From Haliscomenobacter hydrossis DSM 1100 (lineage in GTDB: Bacteria > Bacteroidota > Bacteroidia > Chitinophagales > Saprospiraceae): DNA of 64,000 nucleotides. Below, piece after piece: positions 1-9,215 of the stretch; position 1 is the first letter of the stretch; every line of letters starts with the position of its first letter. The stretch covers positions 5,519,001-5,583,000 of the forward strand of contig NC_015510.1 in assembly GCF_000212735.1 (NCBI RefSeq), given 5' to 3'. Below the pieces are notes generated by a model. It saw nothing but the letters and a program-made list of their open reading frames with translations. It was not told where the DNA came from and made no database searches. Position numbers and translations under genes: made by a program.

Positions 1-110
1 AAACGTTTGGTCTCAACATTGATTTCATAGCTGTCCCGTAAGGCTCGGGAGACCGTAGAAGTAGACAGGTTGAGTGCCTTGGCAATATCTTTAATCGTTA
101 TTGCTTCCAA
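1..110 (-). CDS. LacI-family transcriptional regulator, N-terminal part (cut by window edge)
   Basis: Only the first 36 codons lie in the window. Read on the minus strand they give a classic LacI DNA-binding domain: TIKDIAKALNLS, then STSTVSRALRD, then a residue run ending NVETKR. That is the helix-turn-helix plus the start of the hinge helix. No ATG is available before the in-frame stop upstream; TTG at 110 gives the usual short leader, and TTG at 143 is an alternative. The gene diverges from the SusC/SusD operon, with a palindromic operator candidate between them. It is therefore the likely repressor of the pectin locus, probably answering to a uronate intermediate; the ligand is inference. 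The effector domain is outside the window. Confidence 0.85.
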   Translation of the reverse strand, partial: MEAITIKDIAKALNLSTSTVSRALRDSYEINVETKR

Positions 111-206
111 TGTAGTAGTATTTCGATGCTTACCAAGTTCCAAGATAGTGGATAAAGACGCAACCGCTCAAGGTTTACCCTGAACATTTTTTAAAAAAAC
201 ACTTTC

Positions 207-238
207 GGAAACGTTCCCGATAACGATTGCGTAGAAAA
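207..238. promoter_or_regulatory. Candidate LacI-type operator, copy 1
   Basis: The core CGTTCCCGATAACG lies at 212-225, inside an imperfect inverted repeat, and is followed by ATTGCGTAGAAAA. Near-identical copies occur at 11021-11044 (before kduD) and 32487-32510 (before the GH105 block). It sits between the divergent lacI-type gene and susC, about 195 bases before the susC start. Size, dyad symmetry and location fit a LacI-family operator. Binding is inferred, not shown. Confidence 0.6.
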
Positions 239-431
239 ATAGCAGACTCTTATTACATCTAAGGGCACAATGACCTAATATTGTACTGAAAAATTGCCTA
301 TCACTACTCTTTTTTTTTGCCAACGCCCATTTGACAATTCGTTTATTTTAAAACTGAATCAATTTTTTTGGCCAGTCATGTTGGTTGAAATTTCACAAAT
401 CTTCATTTGTATAGATTTAAATTCTACAAAA

Positions 432-3400
432 ATGCCTACAAAGCAAGGACTTTTTTTTCTTTCTTTCCTGCTATTTTGCAGCTTCCTGAATGCGCAAATA
501 GTGGTAAAGGGGAAAGTAACGGACGCTTCTGGTTCAGGGTTACCGGGCACCAGCGTCATCCAACAAGGAACATCCAACGGTACCGCAACCAATGTCGACG
601 GTACCTACACTGTAACTGTTCCGGCTAATGCCATTTTAGAATTCTCTTTCACTGGGTTTAAAACCCAGCAAGTTTCAGTTGAGGGGAAGACGAGCGTCGA
701 TGTAGTAATGCTGGAAGATGCAGCGCTCCTGGATGAAGTGGTCATCGTCAACTACGGTTATGGAGCGATTAAAAAGAGTGACATGACGGGCTCGGTAGCC
801 TCATTGGGTGCTAAAGAGTTGTCCAGAATACCCGTTCCTGATGTTGCCCAAGCCATGACGGGTCGCCTTCCCGGGGTGAACGTCACCACTACCGATGGTT
901 CGCCCGATGCGGATGTCGTGATTCGGGTACGCGGCGGCGGCTCGATTACGCAGGATAACTCGCCTTTGTATGTAGTGGATGGTTTTATCGTCAGCTCGAT
1001 TCGGGGTATTCCACCATCAGATATTGAGAGCATCAACGTACTGAAGGATGCCGCCGCTACGGCGATCTATGGTGCACAATCAGCCAATGGTGTAGTGGTC
1101 ATTACGACCAAAACACCCAAAGCGGGTAAAGTATCGGTCAGCTACAACGGTTTTTATCAACTCAAAACCTTGCCTTATGATCGCAAATACGAAGTGCTTG
1201 ACCCCTACGAGTTTGTGCTGGCCAATTATGAGTTTGCTAAACTTTCCTCTACGGCGGCACTGACCTCCTTTGAGCGCTTTTTTGGCGTTTACGATGATTT
1301 GGAACTGTACAAACAAAAAAGACCTACCGATTGGCAGGACGAACTTTTTGGCGCACCCAGACCTTCCCAATCGCACAACCTCAGCATCAGTGGAGGTACC
1401 AAAACCACCAAACTTGCGCTGAGTTTTTCCAATAACCGGGATGCGGGTTTGTTGACCAACAATGACTACAACCGCAATGTGATCAATTTCAAAATCGATC
1501 AAGAGCTGGGAAACAAATTGACTTTTACCGCTACTGCTCGTCTCACCAATACCATTGTAAACGGTGCGGGTACTTCGGGTAACGCCCAATTGAACATTAA
1601 AGACGCGGTGCAAACCCGCCCGGTAAATGGTTTAGCCGATGAACTGGATTTAAATTTGACGGAAATCGATCCGAACGACGATTTCGCTACCTTCATCAGC
1701 AGCCTGGTCAGTCCAACCAAATTGGCTGCACAGGATTGGCGCAGAAGAACCAACAATGAATACGTCCTCAACGGGGCGCTCAAATACGACATTACACCCA
1801 ATTTGAACATCAAAACGACCCTCACTACGTCAAAAGGGTTCAATGAAAACTTGCGCTTCTATGGGCCACTCACGGGTGAGTCCTTCAACAACGGCGGCAA
1901 TTTACCGCTTGGTGAAAAAGGCAGTTCCATTGCCGATTCTTACCGCTGGTTGAATACGCTGAACTACAAGTTTAACGTGTCTAAACACAATGTAGACATT
2001 TTGCTCGGCCATGAGGTATACTCCAATGGTGGGAAGTCCGACTTCATTCGTTCCGAGGATTTCCGCTTGTCCATTACGCCTGAAGAATTGTTCGCCAACA
2101 TGACTTTTGGCCGCACCGATCGGTTGGAAACCCAAATTTTTACGGACGAAAACAGGTTGTCTGGTTTTGGTCGTCTCGACTACAGCTTCAACAACAAATA
2201 TTTGGCAACGTTTACCGTTCGAGCAGATGCCTCCAGCAAATTCGCCAAGGAGAACCGCTTGGGTATTTTCCCTGCTGTTGCCGTGGGCTGGAAAATTTCG
2301 GAGGAAGCCTTTCTGCAAAATTCAGACGTCATTTCCGAGCTTAAGTTGAGACTCAGCTATGGTGAAACGGGTAACGACCGGATCAATTCCACCGCTACGC
2401 AGCTGTTGTTTGTGGGCTCGACCTTAAGAGGACCGGGTTTTGGTAACTTTGATAACCCTTATTACAGCCCTTCCGGTTCAACCCTGTACAACCCGAATCT
2501 GGTTTGGGAAACGACCGTCAACCGCAACGCAGGTCTTGATTTTGACTTGTTCAAATCAAGAATCACGGGTAGCTTGGACTTCTATTACAATACGACCAAA
2601 GACCTCTTGCTGCAATCCGCAATCCCTTCCAATACCGGATTCAGCACCCAATGGAACAACATTGGTACCACTTCTAACAAAGGGGTTGAATTGGGGCTGA
2701 GCATCGGGATCATTGAACATCGGGACTATTTCCTGAACGCCAATTTTACGGTCGGTCATAACGTCGCCAAAATTGATGCACTCGACGGAACAAACTCTCG
2801 TTTTTTCCAGTCAAACTGGGCGAGCACCGACTTGAAGGATAGAGATGATTACTACATTGTGGTGGGAGGCAAAGTGGGCGATATTTATGGCTATGTAACC
2901 GATGGCTATTATCAAACCTCCGATTTTGCGGGGTATAACGCAGTAACCAATACCTATACCTTGAAAGAAGGTGTACCGAACTCAGGGGGAACCGTAGGCA
3001 ATACGCGCCTCCGACCTGGTTTCCTGAAATTGAAAGACCTGGATGCTGACGGACAAATTACGAGCAAGGATCGCCAAGTGATTGGCAATGCCCTACCCCT
3101 TGCACAAGGTGGTTTTGGCCTGAGCGGCGTTTTTAAAGGTTTTGACGCGGCGGTCTTCTTCAACTGGTCGGTGGGCAATGACATCTACAATACCGGTAAA
3201 ATCCAGTACAACCAATTCAGAAGGGTGACTTATGGCAACCTCTTGACCACCATGAGTTCCGACAAACGCTTTACCTACATTGACTTTGATGGCGCCGTAA
3301 CGGGCATTCCCGGTGAGGTGGTGACCAACCTGGATCAACTGGCTCAGATGAATGCGGGCAAAGAAATTTGGTCACACGCCAGTTATGGTGTTGCACAGGC

Positions 3401-3680
3401 AGTGATTCACTCCTGGGCAGTAGAAGATGGCTCTTTTATCCGCTTGAACAACGTCAACATCGGCTACACCCTTCCTAAAAGTTTGACCTCAAAGGTGAAG
3501 ATTGGTCAGGTGCGCATTTATGTTGCGGGCACCAACCTGAAGCTGTGGACCAAATACAGCGGTTATGACCCAGAGGTGAGCACCGGCCGGAGCGGGTTTA
3601 ATCAGATTACGCCAGGTGTCGATTATTCTTCTTTCCCTCGCAGCAAGTCTTATACCGCTGGGGTTAACATTAATTTTTAA
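432..3680 (+). CDS. SusC/RagA-type TonB-dependent outer-membrane transporter
   Basis: A 1082-residue outer-membrane importer that takes up oligosaccharides, here presumably pectin fragments, using TonB energy. The ATG at 432 gives a clear signal peptide ending near LNAQ; an upstream TTG at 294 would place a long non-signal leader before it. Order of parts: carboxypeptidase-regulatory-like domain at about 22-95 (KGKVTDASGSGLPGTSV), a TonB-box-like stretch (LLDEVVIVNYG), a plug domain with SNGVVVITTK near residue 215, and a 22-strand-type barrel ending in an aromatic strand (YTAGVNINF). No N-terminal STN signalling domain is visible, so control by an anti-sigma factor is unlikely. The SusD partner follows 24 bases downstream. 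Substrate is inferred from neighbouring lyases. Confidence 0.95.
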   Translation: MPTKQGLFFLSFLLFCSFLNAQIVVKGKVTDASGSGLPGTSVIQQGTSNGTATNVDGTYTVTVPANAILEFSFTGFKTQQVSVEGKTSVDVVMLEDAALLDEVVIVNYGYGAIKKSDMTGSVASLGAKELSRIPVPDVAQAMTGRLPGVNVTTTDGSPDADVVIRVRGGGSITQDNSPLYVVDGFIVSSIRGIPPSDIESINVLKDAAATAIYGAQSANGVVVITTKTPKAGKVSVSYNGFYQLKTLPYDRKYEVLDPYEFVLANYEFAKLSSTAALTSFERFFGVYDDLELYKQKRPTDWQDELFGAPRPSQSHNLSISGGTKTTKLALSFSNNRDAGLLTNNDYNRNVINFKIDQELGNKLTFTATARLTNTIVNGAGTSGNAQLNIKDAVQTRPVNGLADELDLNLTEIDPNDDFATFISSLVSPTKLAAQDWRRRTNNEYVLNGALKYDITPNLNIKTTLTTSKGFNENLRFYGPLTGESFNNGGNLPLGEKGSSIADSYRWLNTLNYKFNVSKHNVDILLGHEVYSNGGKSDFIRSEDFRLSITPEELFANMTFGRTDRLETQIFTDENRLSGFGRLDYSFNNKYLATFTVRADASSKFAKENRLGIFPAVAVGWKISEEAFLQNSDVISELKLRLSYGETGNDRINSTATQLLFVGSTLRGPGFGNFDNPYYSPSGSTLYNPNLVWETTVNRNAGLDFDLFKSRITGSLDFYYNTTKDLLLQSAIPSNTGFSTQWNNIGTTSNKGVELGLSIGIIEHRDYFLNANFTVGHNVAKIDALDGTNSRFFQSNWASTDLKDRDDYYIVVGGKVGDIYGYVTDGYYQTSDFAGYNAVTNTYTLKEGVPNSGGTVGNTRLRPGFLKLKDLDADGQITSKDRQVIGNALPLAQGGFGLSGVFKGFDAAVFFNWSVGNDIYNTGKIQYNQFRRVTYGNLLTTMSSDKRFTYIDFDGAVTGIPGEVVTNLDQLAQMNAGKEIWSHASYGVAQAVIHSWAVEDGSFIRLNNVNIGYTLPKSLTSKVKIGQVRIYVAGTNLKLWTKYSGYDPEVSTGRSGFNQITPGVDYSSFPRSKSYTAGVNINF

Positions 3681-3704
3681 ATCACCGGTAAAAATCAGTA
3701 TACG

Positions 3705-5519
3705 ATGAAACGGAATATATTAATTTTTACACTCATCCTTTCTTTGGCTTCTTGTTCCGATTTTTTGGAGCCAGACTCTTTGTCAACCTTTGACAGCAAG
3801 TATGTATTTTCAAACGTTGATGATGCCCGTAAAGGGGTGAATGCCGCTTATGTGCAATTTGGGACAGACGGGTTCCGGTCTCGCCTTTCGAACAACATGG
3901 CGGGCAATACCGACATCGAACGCCAGAGTGGTTGGTCCAGTTCCAGCGATCGGTATCAAATCTGGAATTTGGATGCCTTATCAACCAATGGTGATCTCCG
4001 CCAGTTCTGGAACGCCGCTTATACTTCCATTCGGGATGCCAATATTGCCATTGAGGGAATCGAGAGCAGCGGATCGCTGGAATCGAACGACGCGCAAACC
4101 AAACGCCTGATGTACAATATGTTGGGTGAAGTGTATACCCTCCGGGCTTACTGGTACAGCATGCTGATTTACTTTTTTGGGGATGTACCCAACGTCCGTT
4201 TAGCCCCCAAAGCAGGGGTTGATTTTTACTTGCCTCGGGAGAATCGCAACGTTATTTTGACGCAGTTGATCGATGACCTGAAGGCCATCGAAGATAAAAT
4301 GCTCTGGGCCGACCAATGCCAGTACGGCACCGAACAGGTCAACCGGGAGTTTACCCTGGGGATGATTGCCCGTTTGGCGCTGCAAAGAGGTGGCTATTAC
4401 CTCAAACCCGACATGACCATGGTCAGAGAAGGGGATTACAAAACGTACTATCAAATCGCCAAGGATTATACTGGCAAGCTGATTAGCCTGAAAGACAGAC
4501 CCTTGCCTACGGATTATCGCCAGGTTTTTCTCAATCAGAACAAGTTTGTTACCACCGTTAATTCAGAAGTACTCTTTGAAGTTCCCTTTGCGCTGGGCAA
4601 CGGCGATGTGGGTTGGAACATTGGGATTACGGTTCAAGGGGGAGCAACGGCTAGCCATGCTTATGGATCGGGTAATAATTATATGGCCATCCCGATGAGT
4701 TATTATTTCTCTTTTGATACCACCGATATTAGAAGAGATGTCACCTGTGCTTTGTATCAGGTCAATACTAAATTTGAAGAAGAGTTTGCATCAGCAAACA
4801 ACATCGCACAAGGGAAATGGAGCCGTTATTTTTTGCCTGCTCCTCAAGGGCAAAATTCCGCCAAAGGAACGGGGATCAATTGGCCGATGCTGCGTTATGC
4901 CGACGTATTGTTGATGTACGCCGAAGCGGAAAACGAATTGAACGGGCCAACTGCGGAAGCTAAAAACGCCTTCAAAAGGGTTCGTCAAAGAGCTTTCTCT
5001 TCCAGCCTTTGGGCAGAGAAAGTAGATGCTTATACCGACTCCAGGTCGGGCAGTAAAGAAGAATTTTTCAACGCCATCGTCGATGAAAGAGGCTGGGAAT
5101 TTGGCGGTGAAATGATCCGGAAATACGAGTTGATCCGCTGGGGCATTTATTCCAAAAAAATGCAAGAAACGGTCAACACCTTGAAAGAGATGGTTGATGG
5201 TGCCATTGCGGGTACTGGTAAATACGCCAATCTGCCCGACTACATGTACTGGAAACGCAACGCCGCCGGGAAGTTTACGCTCCTGAATCCCAATACCAAA
5301 GTGACGGGAGTGCCCGACCCTTCCTGGACCAGAGTTCCCTTTACCCGAGCCATGTATGACGCCACCAAGATGACCTACTCCGAATTTGTCACCAAAGACT
5401 GGGAACCTTACTACAATGGACCTGTTCCTGGAGTGGCTCGGTACATCTTTCCCGTTCCAGAAGAAGCCGTTTCAGCTAGCCAAGGCAAGGTTGACAACAA
5501 TGGCTATATGTTCAAATAA
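3705..5519 (+). CDS. SusD/RagB-type surface glycan-binding lipoprotein
   Basis: A 604-residue lipoprotein partner of the preceding SusC transporter, expected to cap it and bind oligosaccharides at the cell surface. The N-terminus MKRNILIFTLILSLASCSDF has a lipobox with Cys17. Family features are seen: a helical, TPR-like N-terminal half with a characteristic RAYWYSMLIYFFGDVP segment, and a C-terminal part with the INWPMLRYADVLLMYAEAEN signature, then REWEF-like ERGWEFGGEMIRKYELIRW. Length is typical. Cotranscribed with susC. Confidence 0.95.
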   Translation: MKRNILIFTLILSLASCSDFLEPDSLSTFDSKYVFSNVDDARKGVNAAYVQFGTDGFRSRLSNNMAGNTDIERQSGWSSSSDRYQIWNLDALSTNGDLRQFWNAAYTSIRDANIAIEGIESSGSLESNDAQTKRLMYNMLGEVYTLRAYWYSMLIYFFGDVPNVRLAPKAGVDFYLPRENRNVILTQLIDDLKAIEDKMLWADQCQYGTEQVNREFTLGMIARLALQRGGYYLKPDMTMVREGDYKTYYQIAKDYTGKLISLKDRPLPTDYRQVFLNQNKFVTTVNSEVLFEVPFALGNGDVGWNIGITVQGGATASHAYGSGNNYMAIPMSYYFSFDTTDIRRDVTCALYQVNTKFEEEFASANNIAQGKWSRYFLPAPQGQNSAKGTGINWPMLRYADVLLMYAEAENELNGPTAEAKNAFKRVRQRAFSSSLWAEKVDAYTDSRSGSKEEFFNAIVDERGWEFGGEMIRKYELIRWGIYSKKMQETVNTLKEMVDGAIAGTGKYANLPDYMYWKRNAAGKFTLLNPNTKVTGVPDPSWTRVPFTRAMYDATKMTYSEFVTKDWEPYYNGPVPGVARYIFPVPEEAVSASQGKVDNNGYMFK

Positions 5520-5544
5520 TTTTCTTGTAAGATAAAATTCTGTC

Positions 5545-7206
5545 ATGAAGAATATTGCTAAGTATGCTATTTTTCCCATTGCTTTTTGCGCCGCACTGGT
5601 CTTTTTGTTCAGCAGCTGCGAAAAAGAAGAAATAGTATACGAAGAAACCAGATTGTTTAGGCCAGCGCTAAACACTGCGCTTTCCGCCAAACTCAATACC
5701 ATCATTATTGACATGGCCAAAATGAAAGAGGCTGTTTCCTATACATTCGAAATCAGCCAGGATTCATTTAAGACCGCACCATTGTATACCTTTACGATCG
5801 ATACGACCTACTTGATTGTAGACAAAGGCCTCGTCGGAGAAGAGCTGGATTACAATTCCTCGTATCAGGTAAGGGTAACTGCCATTGCCGCTGATCCACA
5901 GTTCAACAGTAGGCCAGCTTTATTGGGCTCTGTTCGTACGGAACCGCTACCTTCCATTCAGTTGGCCCCTAGAGCTTATGATGTAACCGATGTGTTGGCT
6001 AGGGTACGCTGGAACCCTTTTGGTCTTCCCGTTGATCAAGTGAAGGTATTCAGTACTACGGATAAAAAACTGCGAACCCCACTGGGTAGCTATACGGTAA
6101 GTTCTGCTCAGAATACGGCAGGGGAAGTGATCATCGACAAGCTTACACCTGCGACCAGTTATTTGGTCGCAATTTACAGCGCGGGTGGTTTACGAGGCTT
6201 TGTAGAGTACAAAACCTTGGAAAAAGGTGTTTATCCAGGCGATCCCAATGTCATTGACCTTACCACTAGCGAAGATCCAGGTGCATTGCAGACAGCGATG
6301 GCTTCAGTTGCCGAGGGGAGTATTGTCCTCCTGAAGCGAGGCGTGCGCTATAATTTTCCTGCCGCCAACCTAAGTACCTCCATCACCATCAAAGGGGAAT
6401 ATGGCCTTACTGAGGGCAGAGCGCAGATCTTTTCGACTGGTGATTGGAGGATTGCAACAGGTGTAACGATTGACCATGTTGTTTTTGATGACATCGACAT
6501 CATTGGTTCAGACCCTGGTGCCGTTTACGTCTTCAACATCAACAACTCAGGTACACCGACTATCATTACCAATTTGGTCTTTAAAAACTGTACCATCACC
6601 AGTCTACGGGGGATTGCCCGCTTGCGCAGTGATTCCTACATTAAAAATTTTACCATCACCAATAGTATTGTCTACAACATCGGCAGCTATGGTGTTTTTA
6701 CCACGGATACCGATGGTGCGACCAAGGCGGCCGTGGACCACATTAAGTTGCTCAACTCAACTTTTTATCAGCTTTCATTCATCGCTACTTCCCGCACGAA
6801 TTCGCAAAGCTTCCTGATCGATGGTTGTACATTTAGCGAGTTTACAGAGGCGGGCCAACGTACGTTCAGATATCGGGGTGGAACTGACCGGAACAACATC
6901 ATCGGCGGTTTGACGATTTCAAACTCCGTTTGGGGAACTGGTTGGGACAAGGCAGCAAGTGGCAGCAAAACCGTTACCTTTAAAGAAGGGCTAGTTAGTA
7001 CAAATGTCAGCGTTTTGAATACTTGGGCGACTTCAGATTTTGCAGCTGCTGCAGGCTCGGAGTTGCCAGGATTTCCAGCGCTTACCTATTCAGGCACGGC
7101 CACCAAGCTTTGGACAGATCCCACCAAAGGGAATTTTTCCATCGCGGACGCTGGTTTTGCAGGTAAAACCTCTAGTGGGGATCCACGCTGGCGGGTGAAG
7201 TTGTAG
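5545..7206 (+). CDS. Surface lipoprotein with FN3-like repeats and pectate-lyase-like beta-helix (DUF4957/DUF5123 type)
   Basis: A 553-residue lipoprotein; the signal peptide ends in a lipobox FSSC (Cys25) followed by EKEE, a charged stretch of the kind seen on surface-exported Bacteroidota lipoproteins. Residues about 30-225 look like two fibronectin-III-like modules. Residues about 230-430 contain beta-helix rungs with repeated asparagine/isoleucine patterns (VFDDIDIIG, NLVFKNCTITS, FTITNSIVYNI). The C-terminus (SVWGTGWDKAASG ... GDPRWR) matches the tail of DUF5123-type proteins that follow SusC/SusD in pectin loci. Probably a non-catalytic or weakly catalytic pectin-binding surface protein; family assignment is from memory of such loci. 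Confidence 0.8.
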   Translation: MKNIAKYAIFPIAFCAALVFLFSSCEKEEIVYEETRLFRPALNTALSAKLNTIIIDMAKMKEAVSYTFEISQDSFKTAPLYTFTIDTTYLIVDKGLVGEELDYNSSYQVRVTAIAADPQFNSRPALLGSVRTEPLPSIQLAPRAYDVTDVLARVRWNPFGLPVDQVKVFSTTDKKLRTPLGSYTVSSAQNTAGEVIIDKLTPATSYLVAIYSAGGLRGFVEYKTLEKGVYPGDPNVIDLTTSEDPGALQTAMASVAEGSIVLLKRGVRYNFPAANLSTSITIKGEYGLTEGRAQIFSTGDWRIATGVTIDHVVFDDIDIIGSDPGAVYVFNINNSGTPTIITNLVFKNCTITSLRGIARLRSDSYIKNFTITNSIVYNIGSYGVFTTDTDGATKAAVDHIKLLNSTFYQLSFIATSRTNSQSFLIDGCTFSEFTEAGQRTFRYRGGTDRNNIIGGLTISNSVWGTGWDKAASGSKTVTFKEGLVSTNVSVLNTWATSDFAAAAGSELPGFPALTYSGTATKLWTDPTKGNFSIADAGFAGKTSSGDPRWRVKL

Positions 7207-7251
7207 GTGTTCATCCTGCCATTGTAACTGATCGTAAACCCTTATAGCTAC

Positions 7252-7483
7252 GGTTTACACACCTCTTTTTAGGTTGAATTTAAAATTGTGCTTTTGCCCA
7301 GGAACCCCCGACCCCTAAAGGGAAGTACATTATTGGTTAGCTGAAAATGCTACTTTTTAGGCTCAAAAAAGCCGTTTTCGATTGCCCGAAAATGTACTCC
7401 CCTTTAGGGGTCGGGGGTTCTTAGGCGTAGGTAAAATGCTCAATGTCAACCACAAAAATGATTTTGTAAAGAGGTGTGTACAT
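7252..7483. repeat. Nested long inverted repeat
   Basis: The 347-base gap between the DUF5123-type gene and the GH43 gene holds this foldback structure. Inner arms are 7300-7331 and 7391-7422: GGAACCCCCGACCCCTAAAG is mirrored by CTTTAGGGGTCGGGGGTTC, and the identity continues into AGTACATT/AATGTACT. Outer arms are TTTACACACCTCTTT (from 7252) and AAAGAGGTGTGTAC (from 7468). The loop carries a small hairpin (GGCTCAAAAAAGCC). No open reading frame is credible here. It may be a palindromic repeat-family copy or an RNA structure separating the SusCD block from the GH43 gene. Confidence 0.75.
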
Positions 7484-7553
7484 CGTAGGCTTTTAGTCAA
7501 GACTTAAGGGATAATTCATATTCCTTGCTCATTTCCCTTTCAAAACAACTATA

Positions 7554-9164
7554 ATGGGCTCTAAAATAACGGGTATTGCAGTGATGCTTTGCCTGGTTCA
7601 GGGTATCGTTTTTTCTCAGGCAACGATCCACAATCCCAATCTGAGCGATGACCGCTACCGCAACCCGATTATCCACGCCGATTATTCTGATCCAGATGTC
7701 GTCAGGGTCGGTGAAGACTATTACATGACGGCCTCCAGTTTTAGCCATTTTCCCGGGCTGCCCATCCTGCATTCCAAAGACCTGGTCAACTGGACGATCA
7801 TCGCCCATGCCGCTTTAACTTACCCCGACACCTCTTTTCGGCTTCCGCAGCATGGCAATGCCATTTGGGCACCCAGTATCCGGCACCACAATGGCACCTA
7901 TTACATCTATTACGGCGATCCGGATAGAGGGGTTTTTATGACCAAAGCCACCAACCCCGCTGGCCCCTGGACGCCCTTAAAACTGATCAAAAAGGTGACT
8001 GGCTGGATCGATTGTTGCCCCCTTTGGGATGAAGACGGCAAAGCCTACCTCGTACATGCCTACGCCAACAGCCGGGTAGGACTTAAAAGTGTGCTCCTGG
8101 TCAATGAAATGAACCCCAATGGAGAAGAAATACTGGGCACTTCCACCTTGGTGTTTAATGGCCAACAAAACCACAATACCATCGAAGGCCCCAAGTTTTA
8201 CAAGCGCAATGGCTACTACTACATTTTTGCCCCGGCAGGTGGAGTGGCTACGGGCTGGCAAACCATTTTGAGGTCAAAAAACGTTTTTGGCCCCTACGAA
8301 GAAAAAATTGTGCTCGAACAAGGTTCCACCCCAATTAACGGCCCCCATCAAGGCGGATGGATCAGCGGCACGGATGGGCGAGAATGGTTCATTCACTTTC
8401 AGGACAAAGGCGCGTACGGGCGCATCATCCACCTGCAACCCCTGCGTTGGGTCAATGATTGGCCTGAAATGGGTCAGGATTACGATGGCAATGGGGTAGG
8501 GGAGCCCGTATCCGAGTTTTTAAAGCCTGTACTTTCTAAAGAAGTGGCAGTTCCCCAAACTACGGATGAATTCAACAATAAACAATTGGGCTTACAATGG
8601 CAGTGGCAAGCCAATATCGTCCCCGCTTGGTTTATTTTGAACAATGGACTGCTGCGTTTGATGGGCATGGGGCAAGTAGATCAGCGCAGCATCTGGATGC
8701 AACCCAATTTGCTCTTGCAGAAATTTCCGGCAGAAAATTTCAGTGCGACCACTAAACTAAAACTGGCACCGCAGGGTGGCAAAGCTGGCTTAACCGTTTT
8801 TGGACTGGATTACGCCAGTCTGCAAATTGAATATTTGCCGAGCAAAAAGTACAGCATTTCCTTACGTGTTTGTAAAGACGCCGACAAGGGAACCGCCGAG
8901 GTACAAGGTTCACCAGAGGTTTTCACTACTTCGCCGGAGGTACATTTTCGGGTGGAAATTAGAAAGGTTCAACCTTCTCCAAAAGACCCAATTCGAGCGA
9001 TATGCCAGTTTTTCTATAGCCTGGACGGAGTGAATTTCACGACCATCGGTGCTCCTTTTACCGCCAGAGAAGGGAAATGGGTGGGTGCCAAGGTGGGTTT
9101 GTTCAGTACGGGTAAAAAAGGTACTTACGCCGATTTTGATTGGTTTCGGATGGCGGAGCTGTGA
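7554..9164 (+). CDS. Family GH43 glycoside hydrolase (beta-xylosidase/alpha-L-arabinofuranosidase type), secreted
   Basis: A 536-residue exported enzyme (signal peptide ending near VFSQ) that should release arabinose or xylose from pectin side chains. The five-bladed propeller domain covers about 35-330: NPIIHADYSDPDVVRVG contains the general base (Asp46), and TIEGPKFYKRNGYYY contains the general acid (Glu211). Residues about 340-536 form a beta-sandwich of the GH43 C-terminal type (FNNKQLGLQWQWQAN ... GTYADFDWFRM). The precise sugar cannot be read from sequence. It lies between the SusCD block and a PL1 lyase, so arabinan or xylogalacturonan side chains are likely targets. Confidence 0.9.
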   Translation: MGSKITGIAVMLCLVQGIVFSQATIHNPNLSDDRYRNPIIHADYSDPDVVRVGEDYYMTASSFSHFPGLPILHSKDLVNWTIIAHAALTYPDTSFRLPQHGNAIWAPSIRHHNGTYYIYYGDPDRGVFMTKATNPAGPWTPLKLIKKVTGWIDCCPLWDEDGKAYLVHAYANSRVGLKSVLLVNEMNPNGEEILGTSTLVFNGQQNHNTIEGPKFYKRNGYYYIFAPAGGVATGWQTILRSKNVFGPYEEKIVLEQGSTPINGPHQGGWISGTDGREWFIHFQDKGAYGRIIHLQPLRWVNDWPEMGQDYDGNGVGEPVSEFLKPVLSKEVAVPQTTDEFNNKQLGLQWQWQANIVPAWFILNNGLLRLMGMGQVDQRSIWMQPNLLLQKFPAENFSATTKLKLAPQGGKAGLTVFGLDYASLQIEYLPSKKYSISLRVCKDADKGTAEVQGSPEVFTTSPEVHFRVEIRKVQPSPKDPIRAICQFFYSLDGVNFTTIGAPFTAREGKWVGAKVGLFSTGKKGTYADFDWFRMAEL

Positions 9165-9215
9165 GTATGCTACCCCGGGATTATTTTTCTCAAAACTGTT
9201 ACAAAAAAGCATCAC

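Noticed and set aside
294-431. Longer TTG start for the SusC gene
   Set aside because: The ATG at 432 directly opens a standard signal peptide; the extra 46 residues have no family counterpart.
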